From contig JAJUIB010000012.1 in the NCBI GenBank assembly GCA_029265615.1, forward strand, positions 37,557 to 101,556: DNA of 64,000 nt, read 5' to 3'. Every line of letters begins with the position of its first letter. The stretch's first letter is position 1. Below the pieces are notes generated by a model. That model was given only the letters and a program-made list of their open reading frames with translations. It made no database searches and was not told the origin of the DNA. The DNA comes from Spirochaetota bacterium. GTDB taxonomy: Bacteria; Spirochaetota; Spirochaetia; Treponematales; Rectinemataceae. Of this stretch, positions 8,389-16,173 are shown in pieces. A program made the translations under genes and the position numbers.

Positions 8389-9453
8389 ATGATTTCCCCT
8401 CGTGAATTGACAGAAACGCTCCCCCTCGCCGCTACGTCCGCAAACCGCGTGCGGGAGCACCGAGCGGCGGTGATGCGCGTGCTCCGCGGTGACGATGGAC
8501 GATTTCTCGTCGTGGCGGGCCCCTGCTCGCTCCACGACCCCGCAGCGGCCCTCGCCTACGGCGAGCGCCTCGCCGCCCTCGCCGCGCGGGTTTCAAGCAC
8601 CCTGCTCCTCGTCATGCGCGCCTACCCCGAAAAATCCCGCACCGCTCTTGGCTGGCGTGGGCTGGCCGAGGAACCCTTTCTCGACGGGCGGCGCGACCCC
8701 GAAGCCGGCATACAGCGGGCCCGCCGCCTCCTCGTCGAGCTTGCGGACCTGGGTATTCCGCTCGGCGCGGAAATCGTCTCGCCCTACCTCTGGCGCTACT
8801 GGGAAGACTGCCTTTCCTGGGGAGCCGTCGGCGCACGCGGCGTCGAGGCCCAAATTCTCCGCGAAACGGCGGCGAACCTCCCCTTTGCCTGCGCCTTCAA
8901 AAACACCCTCTCAGGCGACCTCGGCGCCGCCGTCAATGCGGCGCTTGTCGCCTCGCGCCCTACGTTGAGCGTCGCACTCGGCCCTGGGGGAAAAGCCGAG
9001 CCAATTCAGGCAAGGGGCAACCCCCTCCCCCATCTCGCCCTCCGGGGAGGGCGGAACACGCCCCCTGCGGTGGCGGGTTTTGCAGGCAGAGGCCCCACGG
9101 CCCGGACGCTCAGGCAGGCGATCGCGCTGATGCGCAACGCGGGGCTTGCGCCCTCCGTCCTCATCGATGCGGCGCACGACAACGCCCGGCCCTTCGGCCA
9201 GGCGCATGCGGCGCGCAGGGCGGCGCGGCTCGCGCTTCGCGAAAGGCGGGCGCAAGGGGGCGCGGAGCAAAGCGCAGGTGACCGCGCGCTCATAGGTCTA
9301 CGGGGCATCATGCTCGAGTCAAACCTCGAACCAGGCTCACAGGCGCCAGGCCCCCTTGCCACGCTCCGCTACGGCGTCTCGGTCACCGATCCCTGCATCG
9401 GCTGGGCCGAAACCGAGGCGCTCGTCCTCGAGCTTGCGGAGCTTCTTGCATAA
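8389..9453 (+). CDS. class I 3-deoxy-7-phosphoheptulonate (DAHP) synthase
   Basis: About 354 residues; joins phosphoenolpyruvate and erythrose 4-phosphate in the first shikimate-pathway step. Visible motifs are VVAGPCSLHD (metal-binding Cys), YPEKSRTALGWRG (variant of the YFEKPR phosphate loop), AFKNTLSGDL (PEP lysine), LRGGR, DAAHDN (metal His, usually DxSHxNS), GIMLESNLEPGSQ and YGVSVTDPCIGW. The ATG at 8389 is preferred. An in-frame GTG at 8347 sits directly on AGGAGG, too close to be used. A TATACT box lies 12 bases before 8389. Which amino acid inhibits the enzyme cannot be told. Confidence 0.9.
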   Translation: MISPRELTETLPLAATSANRVREHRAAVMRVLRGDDGRFLVVAGPCSLHDPAAALAYGERLAALAARVSSTLLLVMRAYPEKSRTALGWRGLAEEPFLDGRRDPEAGIQRARRLLVELADLGIPLGAEIVSPYLWRYWEDCLSWGAVGARGVEAQILRETAANLPFACAFKNTLSGDLGAAVNAALVASRPTLSVALGPGGKAEPIQARGNPLPHLALRGGRNTPPAVAGFAGRGPTARTLRQAIALMRNAGLAPSVLIDAAHDNARPFGQAHAARRAARLALRERRAQGGAEQSAGDRALIGLRGIMLESNLEPGSQAPGPLATLRYGVSVTDPCIGWAETEALVLELAELLA

Positions 9454-9458
9454 CGCTC

Positions 9459-9478
9459 ACGGCCCTATAAAAGGCCGT
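9459..9478. terminator. weak hairpin between the convergent DAHP synthase and gnd genes
   Basis: Arms ACGGCC and GGCCGT with an 8-base A/T-rich loop lie between two convergent stops. The stem is short and the T-run is poor, so termination strength is uncertain. Confidence 0.45.
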
Positions 9479-9483
9479 AAGTA

Positions 9484-10902
9484 CTATTTCCACTCGCTAT
9501 GGAAGCTCTCGCCGCGGGGCCGATCAACGCGTTCATACCCGTGCGCGCCGAAACGGTCGCGCAAGGCTTGAAGGAGGTTTGCAGGAAGCCAGGTGCTCCG
9601 GTAGCCGTCATAGAACGCGACCGCCGCCGAAAAGGCGGGCGCGGGGGCGCCCGATTCGATCGCGCGCGCGGCGACCCGCCTGAGCGCGGGCATGCACTGG
9701 TCGAGGAGGGCCTTGAAATACGCGTCAACGAGGAGGTTCGGAAGGCCGGGCTCGCGGCGGTACGCCTCGGCGATGCGCTCGAGAAAGGCGGAGCGGATGA
9801 TGCATCCTTCGCGCCACACGAGTGCGACAGAGGCGAGATCAAGCCCCCAGCGCCACTCGGCCGATGCGCGCCTAAGAAGCTGGAAGCCCTGGGCGTAGGC
9901 GATGATCTTTGCGGCAAGGAGGGCCCTGCGGAGATCTTCGATCATCGCCTGGCGCTCGCCGGTCGGTGCGGCCTTGGGGCCGCCGAGGACGGCGCTCGCA
10001 CCCATCCGCTCATCCTTGAGCGCAGAAAGGTCGCGCGCGAACACCGCTTCCGCCAAGAGCCCCGCAGGCGAACCGAGTTCGAGCGCCGCCTCGGCGGCCC
10101 AGGCGCCCGTGCCTTTTTGGGCGGCGGAGTCGAGAACCTTCTCGACGAGCGGCTCGCCGTCTTCATCCATCACGCCAAAAACGTCGGCGGTGATGCCGAC
10201 AAGATAGCTTGCAAGTTCAGTCTTGTTCCACTCGGCGAACACGGTGCGCATCTCGTCATGGCTTGCGCGCACATAGCTACGGAGTAGCTGGTAGGCTTCT
10301 GCGATGAGCTCCATGTCCGCATATTCGATGGCGTTATGCACCATTTTGACAAAATGCCCCGCCCCGCCCGGTCCCATCCACGCGACACAGGGTTCGCCGC
10401 TTGCGGTTTTCGCCGCGATCGACTCAAGAAGGGGGCGGACGAGCGGCCATGCTGCAGGATCGCCGCCAGGCATGAGCGAGGGTCCGTTCCGCGCCCCCTC
10501 CTCGCCGCCCGAGACGCCGAGACCGACAAAATGGACGCCGCGAGGAGCGGCGAGAGCCGCGCGGCGCTCCGTGTCACGGTGGTGCGAATTGCCACCGTCG
10601 AGCACCACATCGCCCGGAGCGAGGAGCGGTAGTAGCTGTAAAAGCGCCTCGTCGACCGCCTCGCCAGCCTTGACCATGAGTATGAGCCTGCGCGGGCGCG
10701 CAAGGGCGGCCACAAGCTCCTCGGCGCTCGCCGCACGGCAAAGGCCGGGATACGCCGCGCCGTGTTCCGCAAGAAATTCCTCGGCGCGTTCGGGACTGCG
10801 GTTATAGACACAAAGCCGAAAACCCCTGTCGAGGATGTTGAGGGCGAGATTGCGTCCCATGACGGCAAGGCCGTAGAGACCGACGTCGCTTGCGTGTTCC
10901 AT
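9484..10902 (-). CDS. gnd: 6-phosphogluconate dehydrogenase, decarboxylating
   Basis: A 472-residue cytosolic enzyme of the oxidative pentose phosphate pathway: 6-phosphogluconate + NADP+ to ribulose 5-phosphate + CO2. The N-terminal Rossmann motif is GLAVMGRNLALN, followed by VYNRSPERA (NADP-binding Arg). The substrate region shows the 6PGDH signature SGGEEGARNGPSLMPGG and the catalytic stretch GHFVKMVHNAIEYADMEL. The C-terminus has the usual tail (RPRGESFHSEW). Length is normal for the family. An AT-rich box TATAGT lies about 35 bases before the start, so this gene has a conventional leader. Confidence 0.96.
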   Translation of the reverse strand: MEHASDVGLYGLAVMGRNLALNILDRGFRLCVYNRSPERAEEFLAEHGAAYPGLCRAASAEELVAALARPRRLILMVKAGEAVDEALLQLLPLLAPGDVVLDGGNSHHRDTERRAALAAPRGVHFVGLGVSGGEEGARNGPSLMPGGDPAAWPLVRPLLESIAAKTASGEPCVAWMGPGGAGHFVKMVHNAIEYADMELIAEAYQLLRSYVRASHDEMRTVFAEWNKTELASYLVGITADVFGVMDEDGEPLVEKVLDSAAQKGTGAWAAEAALELGSPAGLLAEAVFARDLSALKDERMGASAVLGGPKAAPTGERQAMIEDLRRALLAAKIIAYAQGFQLLRRASAEWRWGLDLASVALVWREGCIIRSAFLERIAEAYRREPGLPNLLVDAYFKALLDQCMPALRRVAARAIESGAPAPAFSAAVAFYDGYRSTWLPANLLQALRDRFGAHGYERVDRPRGESFHSEWK

Positions 10903-10995
10903 AGCGAGCTCCCCGCGTTAGTCGGTTACAGGAACTATAGCGAATACGCCTTGTGGTGAACAGCTCGTCTCTTCGTTGTTAGCTTTATATAGCAC

Positions 10996-11061
10996 AAGGG
11001 CCACCCCCAAAGACGGGATGGCCCTCGAATCGCTCCGGGACGCGCGATAGCCGCGGTCCCG
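10996..11061 (-). terminator. two consecutive hairpins downstream of the ferredoxin gene
   Basis: On the minus strand, TCCGGGAC...GTCCCGGA (11032-11061) and AGGGCCA...TGGCCCT (10996-11024) form strong stems just after the ferredoxin stop. No clear U-run follows, so they may stabilise the mRNA 3' end or act with Rho. The sequence after them (TGCTATAT) could serve as a promoter for gnd. Confidence 0.45.
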
Positions 11062-11074
11062 GAGAGACCGCTTG

Positions 11075-11245
11075 TCAGCCCTGGATGATGGCCTCGACGG
11101 GGCAGACGGAGGCGCAGGCGCCGCAGTCAACGCACTTGGCCGGATCTATCCAGCGGGCGCCGTTCTTCTCGCTGATCGCCTCGGAGGGGCACTCGGGCTC
11201 GCAGGCGCCACAGTTCACGCAGGCATCGGTAACCTTGTAGGCCAT
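11075..11245 (-). CDS. 2[4Fe-4S] ferredoxin, 56 residues
   Basis: A complete small frame from ATG at 11245 to TGA at 11075. It has two clostridial-type cluster motifs: [11 protein letters not shown] (Cys 9, 12, 15, 19) and [12 protein letters not shown] (Cys 38, 41, 44, 48), each followed by the usual Pro region. It carries electrons at low potential in the cytosol, for example for radical SAM enzymes or pyruvate:ferredoxin oxidoreductase. It is transcribed alone from a near-consensus promoter and followed by strong hairpins. At 56 residues it is easily missed by ORF callers with a length cut-off. Confidence 0.96.
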   Translation of the reverse strand: MAYKVTDACVNCGACEPECPSEAISEKNGARWIDPAKCVDCGACASVCPVEAIIQG

Positions 11246-11280
11246 GGGATCAACCTCGCTTTTCGAGAGATGTCGCGGTT

Positions 11281-11309
11281 AGTATAGCATCCTGCGCGGG
11301 AACTGACAA
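11281..11309 (-). promoter_or_regulatory. promoter of the ferredoxin gene
   Basis: On the minus strand TTGTCA (11304-11309) and TATACT (11281-11286) are 17 bases apart with TGC before the -10 box. A leader of about 30 bases precedes the ferredoxin ATG, including GCGAGG as a possible ribosome-binding site. Confidence 0.75.
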
Positions 11310-11368
11310 GGCGAGGATCGCCCGGCCGAACACCCGGTTGCACAAAGATCCTCGCCGTGCGAGGGGGA

Positions 11369-12703
11369 TCAGCGATGGAGCGGATCGCCGCTTCGCGACA
11401 TCGCACCCGTCGCGATAAGTTCCTTGATCTTGAAAATGCCGCATTTCCGCGCCTTGAGGAAGCCGCTCCACGCGGCCTCGGCGAACCGCCCCTGTTCAAG
11501 AAGCTCGAAAAGCCAGTCCTTCGCATAACGCGGATCATGCTGGGGGATGCCCGCCTGGACCTCCTCAAGCCATCGGCGGTTGAACACCTCCTGGGAGCCG
11601 ATGGTCGGCGCCATGAGAAGTGGGATGCCGAGCCCCACATAGAAGGACAGCTCGGAAGGCTTAGTCCAGAGAATGTCGGTCGTGTGGAGAGCCTGTGCAA
11701 AGGAGGCAAAGTACTCCGCCTCGCCTCGGCCGCCGATAACGCGGACGTGGGGCGAGCCCTCAAGTCCCGCCTCCTTGACGGCGGCTTCGAAAAAGGCGCG
11801 GACCTCGGGGCGGACGCCCGAAACAAGGTTCATCGCAAGTTCGCCGCAGGCGATCTTGTCGCGCAGGCTCATGAGCGCCTCCGCGCCGATCTCGCGCTGG
11901 GCGCCTGCGCCGCCGACGGCAAAGCTGATCGTGAGCGGACGGTCTGGCGGAACAGCGCAATTCTGCTCGCCAAGAAAGTGCTCGACGTTGTAGCGGTGCA
12001 GGGGCCAAAAACGGTCTTGGGGATCGAGCACCCTGAGTCGCTTTGCAAGATCGGCCTTAAGCACGCCGAGATCCTCCCCCCCAAGGAGCTCCTCGGGGAA
12101 GGGGAAGCCGGTCATGTAGATCCGCTCGTCGGGGACGCCGTACTGCTTAAGCCGCCGCATGACCGACCCGCAGGGGACGAGGTAATCAATCCGGGAGGAG
12201 CGCGGATCCGCCGAAACCCAGACGCGGTTGATGTCCGCATCGCAAATGATGCAGTAGATGCGCCCATAGCCCGCGCGGTCGGCGGCGACCGCGGGCTGAA
12301 AATGCGAGGTGATGAGCGGCAGGGGGGCTTCCTTGATCCGGTCAAGCATGCCCTTGCACAGGCCCTTTTTCAGCGTGGATTCCACCATGCGCGTCTGGAT
12401 GCTTGGCCGGGACAGATCGATGCGGGGATAGGCGGGCTGGATACGCTGAAAATAGTCCATAATGCCGAAGAGGAACTGCCCGATGACGGGCACCTTTTTG
12501 ATTCGCGAAAGCCGCTCGTAGAGCTCGAGAACCTTGGTCCAGAGCTTGAGTTCGTCGGGCGAGGCGACCGAGGGGTCGTTTACGATCATAATGCCGCCCC
12601 GCGCGATGTCACGAAGCGGTTCCACCGCCCGCTTGTGTCCAAGCCCCATGTTGACCGCCGCGACCCAGGCCTCGGGGTGTTTTCGGGCACCGGCTTCCGC
12701 CAT
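11369..12703 (-). CDS. GT-B glycosyltransferase-like protein (MGDG synthase/MurG type), substrate unknown
   Basis: About 444 residues. Near the N-terminus NMGLGHKRAVEPL resembles the glycine/His loop (GxGH) of GT28 enzymes. In the C-terminal half, LWTKPSELSFYVGLGIPLL followed by GSQEVFNRRWLEE matches the donor-binding motif of processive diacylglycerol glycosyltransferases (KPGGLT..EAL..G.P...QE..N). The usual GG of KPGG is replaced by SE. No signal peptide or membrane helix is seen; a peripheral membrane enzyme making a glycolipid is a reasonable inference. The start at 12703 has GGAGGGAGC upstream. The gene stands alone. An exact name cannot be given. Confidence 0.55.
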   Translation of the reverse strand: MAEAGARKHPEAWVAAVNMGLGHKRAVEPLRDIARGGIMIVNDPSVASPDELKLWTKVLELYERLSRIKKVPVIGQFLFGIMDYFQRIQPAYPRIDLSRPSIQTRMVESTLKKGLCKGMLDRIKEAPLPLITSHFQPAVAADRAGYGRIYCIICDADINRVWVSADPRSSRIDYLVPCGSVMRRLKQYGVPDERIYMTGFPFPEELLGGEDLGVLKADLAKRLRVLDPQDRFWPLHRYNVEHFLGEQNCAVPPDRPLTISFAVGGAGAQREIGAEALMSLRDKIACGELAMNLVSGVRPEVRAFFEAAVKEAGLEGSPHVRVIGGRGEAEYFASFAQALHTTDILWTKPSELSFYVGLGIPLLMAPTIGSQEVFNRRWLEEVQAGIPQHDPRYAKDWLFELLEQGRFAEAAWSGFLKARKCGIFKIKELIATGAMSRSGDPLHR

Positions 12704-12864
12704 AGGCGCTCCCTCCTCATGCTGCTGTGGGCTTCCCACTCAGGATTCCCAGCGTTGAGTATCGGACGCGCTTGAGCTTTTGTCAAAATCGCCCCTTCGC
12801 GCGTTCGCGCCCGCGCCGTTGACCGTTCCAATCGGCGCGCGCTATCATTCGGCGGGGGGATTCC

Positions 12865-14616
12865 ATGAAAGAGCAGCTCATCGTCAAGAACCTTCCCTTC
12901 ATCAAAATCCTCCCCGCCTGGGCCCAGGAGCTCTCCTACAAGTACTGCTCGAAAACCGCGAACCTCTACATCGTCCACGGCAACATCCGCGACTTTCTCC
13001 CGCACAAGATGAACGAGGGCGAGTTCATGTTCGTGAAGATCCAGGAATACGTGTCCGAGGTACTCTTCGGAAACCGCGACGTGATCGTCTTCTATGACCG
13101 CTCAAGCGGCGTCTCATTCTGCACACCCGAGATGCGAAAGGAATACCTCAAGACGATGAAGGAGCGCCATCCCGACGCAGGCGAGGGCGAGTTCCTTTCC
13201 AACGAGCCCCTTGAGGCCTTCGCCCTCCTCGAGGAGTATTTCCTCCTCCAGATACCGCAAAAAAAGCGCATCGTCCTCATCGCCGACTACGCCGAGACTC
13301 TCGCTCCCGCAAGCGACGTCGCGCGGCTTTCCGAGGAAGATCGCTACTGCTTTGTCACCCTGAACCGCTGGTCGCACGAACCCGTGTTCACCCGCGGCGA
13401 TGTGTCGATCATCCTCCTCACGGAGAATCTTGCGGACCTAAATCCTCGCATCGTCGCAAGCCCGAGCACGGTGAAGGTCGAGATTCCCATCCCCGACGAA
13501 GGCGTGCGCGCGCAGTTTTTGCGGTTTCTCGAACGGCGGAACACCCTCCTCCTTGACAAGGGACTCTCCTGCGAGCAGGTCGCCGCCGTCGCGAGCGGCC
13601 TCAACCTCATGAACCTAAACCGCCTCGCCGCGGAGAGCTGGCAGGAAGACCGCCCCATTTCGATGGACTATCTCCGCGAAAAAAAGAAAGAGATCATCGA
13701 GGGCGAGGCGGCAGGTCTCCTTGAGTTCCTCGATACGGATCACGACCTCTCGTATGTCTCCGGCCATGACTTCGTGAAGCGACGCCTCAAAAACGCAACC
13801 CGGGCGATCAAGCAGGGGAGGCTCGACGTCCTCCCGATGGGCTACCTTATCGCGGGTCCCGTCGGCACGGGCAAAAGCTTCCTTGTCTCCGCCTTTGCCG
13901 GCGAGATCGGCGTCCCCATGGTAAAATTCCGCAACTTCCGTTCAAAGTGGCAGGGTGTCACCGAATCGAACCTCGAAAAGGTGCTCACCATACTCAAGGC
14001 GATGGCGCCCGTCGCCGTGATGATCGACGAAGCGGACGCCTTCCTCGGCGACCGGAACCAGGAGGGCGATTCGGGCGTCTCGAACCGCGTTTTTTCGCAG
14101 ATCGCGAGCTTCATGGGGAACACGGAGTACCGGGGCAAGATCATCTGGTTTCTCATAACCTGCCGCCCCGACCTTCTTCCCATCGACCTCAAGCGCCAGG
14201 GGCGGGCGGAGGAGCACCTTGCCCTCTTCTACCCCGAGTCCGACGAGGAGAAGATCGCGCTTTTCGACACGCTCGTCCGAAAACTCGACCTCTCAATCCG
14301 CAAATTCCCCGTTTCCGAGCTTCTCAAAAAGTTCCGCCACGAGTTTTCGGGCGCTGATCTCGAAGCCGTCCTCATCCGCGCGAAATTCCGCGCCGCGATG
14401 GAGGGCAGAACCTTCGTCACACGCGAGGACATGGAGGAGACGATGAACGACTTCGTCCCTCCCGCCTATCCGCACGAAATAGAGCTCCAGAACCTCGTCG
14501 CGGTCCTCGAATGCACCTCGAAGGAAATGGTGCCGAAGCGGTTCCAGAACCTCGACCGCACGAAACTCGTCCGTGACATCAGGGAACTCAAGGCCCTCCT
14601 CGGGGAACGCGAGTGA
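12865..14616 (+). CDS. AAA+ ATPase, Ycf46/CDC48-like, without protease domain
   Basis: A 583-residue cytosolic protein. A classical AAA module fills the C-terminal half: Walker A GPVGTGKS at residues 331-338, pore-loop region MVKFRNFRSKWQG, Walker B VMIDEAD near 385-391, then a sensor/arginine-finger region and a lid helix (FSGADLEAVLIRAKF). The N-terminal half (about 1-300) keeps an ATPase-like order of strands but has no Walker A, resembling the degenerate first domain of Ycf46-type proteins. No HExxH follows, so it is not FtsH. A promoter TTGACC-N18-TATCAT ends 16 bases before the ATG, with GGGGGG as ribosome-binding site. The GNAT gene overlaps its stop by 4 bases. Role unknown; a remodelling ATPase is likely. 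Confidence 0.8.
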   Translation: MKEQLIVKNLPFIKILPAWAQELSYKYCSKTANLYIVHGNIRDFLPHKMNEGEFMFVKIQEYVSEVLFGNRDVIVFYDRSSGVSFCTPEMRKEYLKTMKERHPDAGEGEFLSNEPLEAFALLEEYFLLQIPQKKRIVLIADYAETLAPASDVARLSEEDRYCFVTLNRWSHEPVFTRGDVSIILLTENLADLNPRIVASPSTVKVEIPIPDEGVRAQFLRFLERRNTLLLDKGLSCEQVAAVASGLNLMNLNRLAAESWQEDRPISMDYLREKKKEIIEGEAAGLLEFLDTDHDLSYVSGHDFVKRRLKNATRAIKQGRLDVLPMGYLIAGPVGTGKSFLVSAFAGEIGVPMVKFRNFRSKWQGVTESNLEKVLTILKAMAPVAVMIDEADAFLGDRNQEGDSGVSNRVFSQIASFMGNTEYRGKIIWFLITCRPDLLPIDLKRQGRAEEHLALFYPESDEEKIALFDTLVRKLDLSIRKFPVSELLKKFRHEFSGADLEAVLIRAKFRAAMEGRTFVTREDMEETMNDFVPPAYPHEIELQNLVAVLECTSKEMVPKRFQNLDRTKLVRDIRELKALLGERE

Positions 14617-15290
14617 GGATGCACGGCGCCTATGGAGTTCCCGAGGGGCTATCGCCCCTCCTCGCTGCGCAGCGCGACGCCGCGGCGGATTTCGCTGGTC
14701 GAGCGTTTTTGTCCGACCCGCTCTACCTAGCGCTCGAAGCAGACCCCGCGGCTCGGGCCACGCTCTGCCGCGAGGTGTCGCGCCTTTTTTGCCGCTACTG
14801 CCTTCGCTACGGCCTAGCCTTCAGGGCCCCCGCCGCGCCGGCTGAGCCCGAGGCACTCCTCCTTGCCCTTCCTCCTGAGGAATACGATCTCAGCCTTCCC
14901 AAACTCCTGCGCTCAGGCGCAGCGCGTCTCCTTGCACGGGTGGGTGCACGACGGCTCATGCGGCTACGCCCCGTCGAGCGAACCGCGGACCGAGCTCACG
15001 CCGAAAACGTGCGGGGGCCGCACTGGTATCTCCTCTTTCTCGCCGTCGCCCCCGAACGCCAGGGACGAGGGCTCGCCTCTTCGCTTCTTCGGCCCTTTCT
15101 CGACGCGCACGACAGGGCTGGGGAGGCCGTTTACCTCGACACCCAAAACCCGGACAATGTGCGTCTGTACCGTCGCTACGGCTTTACGCTCATCTCTGAG
15201 CGCCCGGTACCCGAACTGGGAGAGCTCATCCACTACTCGATGCTCAGACCTCCGCGATCCTCGGCGCTAAGCGAAACGAGAAACTCGTAG
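14613..15290 (+). CDS. GNAT family N-acetyltransferase
   Basis: About 225 residues; the GTG at 14613 overlaps the ATPase stop (GTGA), with an alternative ATG at 14619. The acetyl-CoA motif is LLFLAVAPERQGRGLASSLL (V-x-x-x-x-Q-x-R/G-x-G/A), followed by YLDTQNPDNVRLYRRYGF, typical of GNAT motif B. The acceptor is unknown. Coupling to the AAA+ gene suggests a shared task. Its 3' end overlaps the convergent gene at 15233 by 58 bases. Confidence 0.82.
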   Translation: MRMHGAYGVPEGLSPLLAAQRDAAADFAGRAFLSDPLYLALEADPAARATLCREVSRLFCRYCLRYGLAFRAPAAPAEPEALLLALPPEEYDLSLPKLLRSGAARLLARVGARRLMRLRPVERTADRAHAENVRGPHWYLLFLAVAPERQGRGLASSLLRPFLDAHDRAGEAVYLDTQNPDNVRLYRRYGFTLISERPVPELGELIHYSMLRPPRSSALSETRNS

Positions 15291-16171
15291 CACAGACGCG
15301 TAAGCCGCCTGCAATCCTCGGGGCTGGTATAATAGCCGCCGCCCGAAGTCGCCTGCCGTAGCACCACCGTCCCGTACTCGCCCTCCCCGCCCGGCTCGAT
15401 TTCGAAGCCCCGGGCGCGGATTCCGCAGGCGCGCCTATACGAAGGCCCCAATCGACCTTTCGTGAGGATGACTGCGTAGAGGTAGGGAACCTCGCCGTTC
15501 GGCCCCTTGTTGACCGCCGCCTGAAGCTGGATGCCGACAAAATCCTCGAAAGGCCTCTTAAGCTCGAGCATGAGCCGCAGGTCCTCCGGAATGTCGCGGC
15601 CCGCCGGATCCTTGTCAAAGCGGAGATAGGGAACGAGCGCGACCCCCTGGGGCCAAGGCTCCTCGAGCGCCGCCTTGAAGGAAGGTAGCTTGAAATCTAT
15701 GTCCTTCGGAAGGAATATGCGCACCCGGCCAAAGAACAGCGCGGGAACGAGAAACACGAGGCCGTAGCCTGCCGCGAAAACGAGGTCCTCGCGCTCAAGC
15801 GCAAGCCCGACTACGAGCGCAAGAGCGGCAAGAGCGGCGAAGGGCACGGCGAGGGATGCGATGCTCGGCGACCGCGCCTTGCGGCGGAGCTTGCGCGAAG
15901 TTCGAAGGCTCTCGTCGAGTCGGTCGAGCTCCGCCATGGAAACGGGCCGCCACTCTTCAAGGCCCTGATCCTCGGGACGGTTCGTCGCGGGACGGAGCAT
16001 GAGGGGGAACCAGCCCAGGACAGCGAGCGCAGGGCCGAGAAGCCGCAAAGGACCCTGGAACGCAAGATCGAGTCCCGCGCCTGCGGTGAAAAGCCCTGCG
16101 GCAAGGACGATACGCGACGCAAGACCGAGCGGAAAAAACCGGAATTCGCGATCGGAGGCTCCACCGTCCAT
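15233..16171 (-). CDS. membrane protein of unknown function, last gene of the radical SAM operon
   Basis: About 312 residues. Two hydrophobic hairpins are visible: residues about 15-60 (LASRIVLAAGLFTAGAGL and LLGPALAVLGWFPLML) and about 105-150 (ASLAVPFAALAALALVVGLAL and FAAGYGLVFLVPALFFG). A soluble C-terminal domain of about 160 residues follows, with no recognised motif. The ATG at 16171 has GGGAGGA upstream, and its start region overlaps the radical SAM stop (ATGATAATG), which implies translational coupling. The much longer upstream frame lies inside the radical SAM gene and is not used. I do not recognise the family. Position argues for a role with the Cys-repeat protein and its radical SAM enzyme. 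Confidence 0.72.
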   Translation of the reverse strand: MDGGASDREFRFFPLGLASRIVLAAGLFTAGAGLDLAFQGPLRLLGPALAVLGWFPLMLRPATNRPEDQGLEEWRPVSMAELDRLDESLRTSRKLRRKARSPSIASLAVPFAALAALALVVGLALEREDLVFAAGYGLVFLVPALFFGRVRIFLPKDIDFKLPSFKAALEEPWPQGVALVPYLRFDKDPAGRDIPEDLRLMLELKRPFEDFVGIQLQAAVNKGPNGEVPYLYAVILTKGRLGPSYRRACGIRARGFEIEPGGEGEYGTVVLRQATSGGGYYTSPEDCRRLTRLCYEFLVSLSAEDRGGLSIE

Positions 16172-16173
16172 TA

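Noticed and set aside
10918..11130. 70-residue minus frame overlapping the ferredoxin 3' end
   Set aside because: The ferredoxin frame has eight perfectly placed cysteines; the other frame has no pattern.
11357..12775. 472-residue open frame on the plus strand
   Set aside because: Antisense to the glycosyltransferase-like gene, which has a Shine-Dalgarno and recognisable motifs; the plus frame has none.
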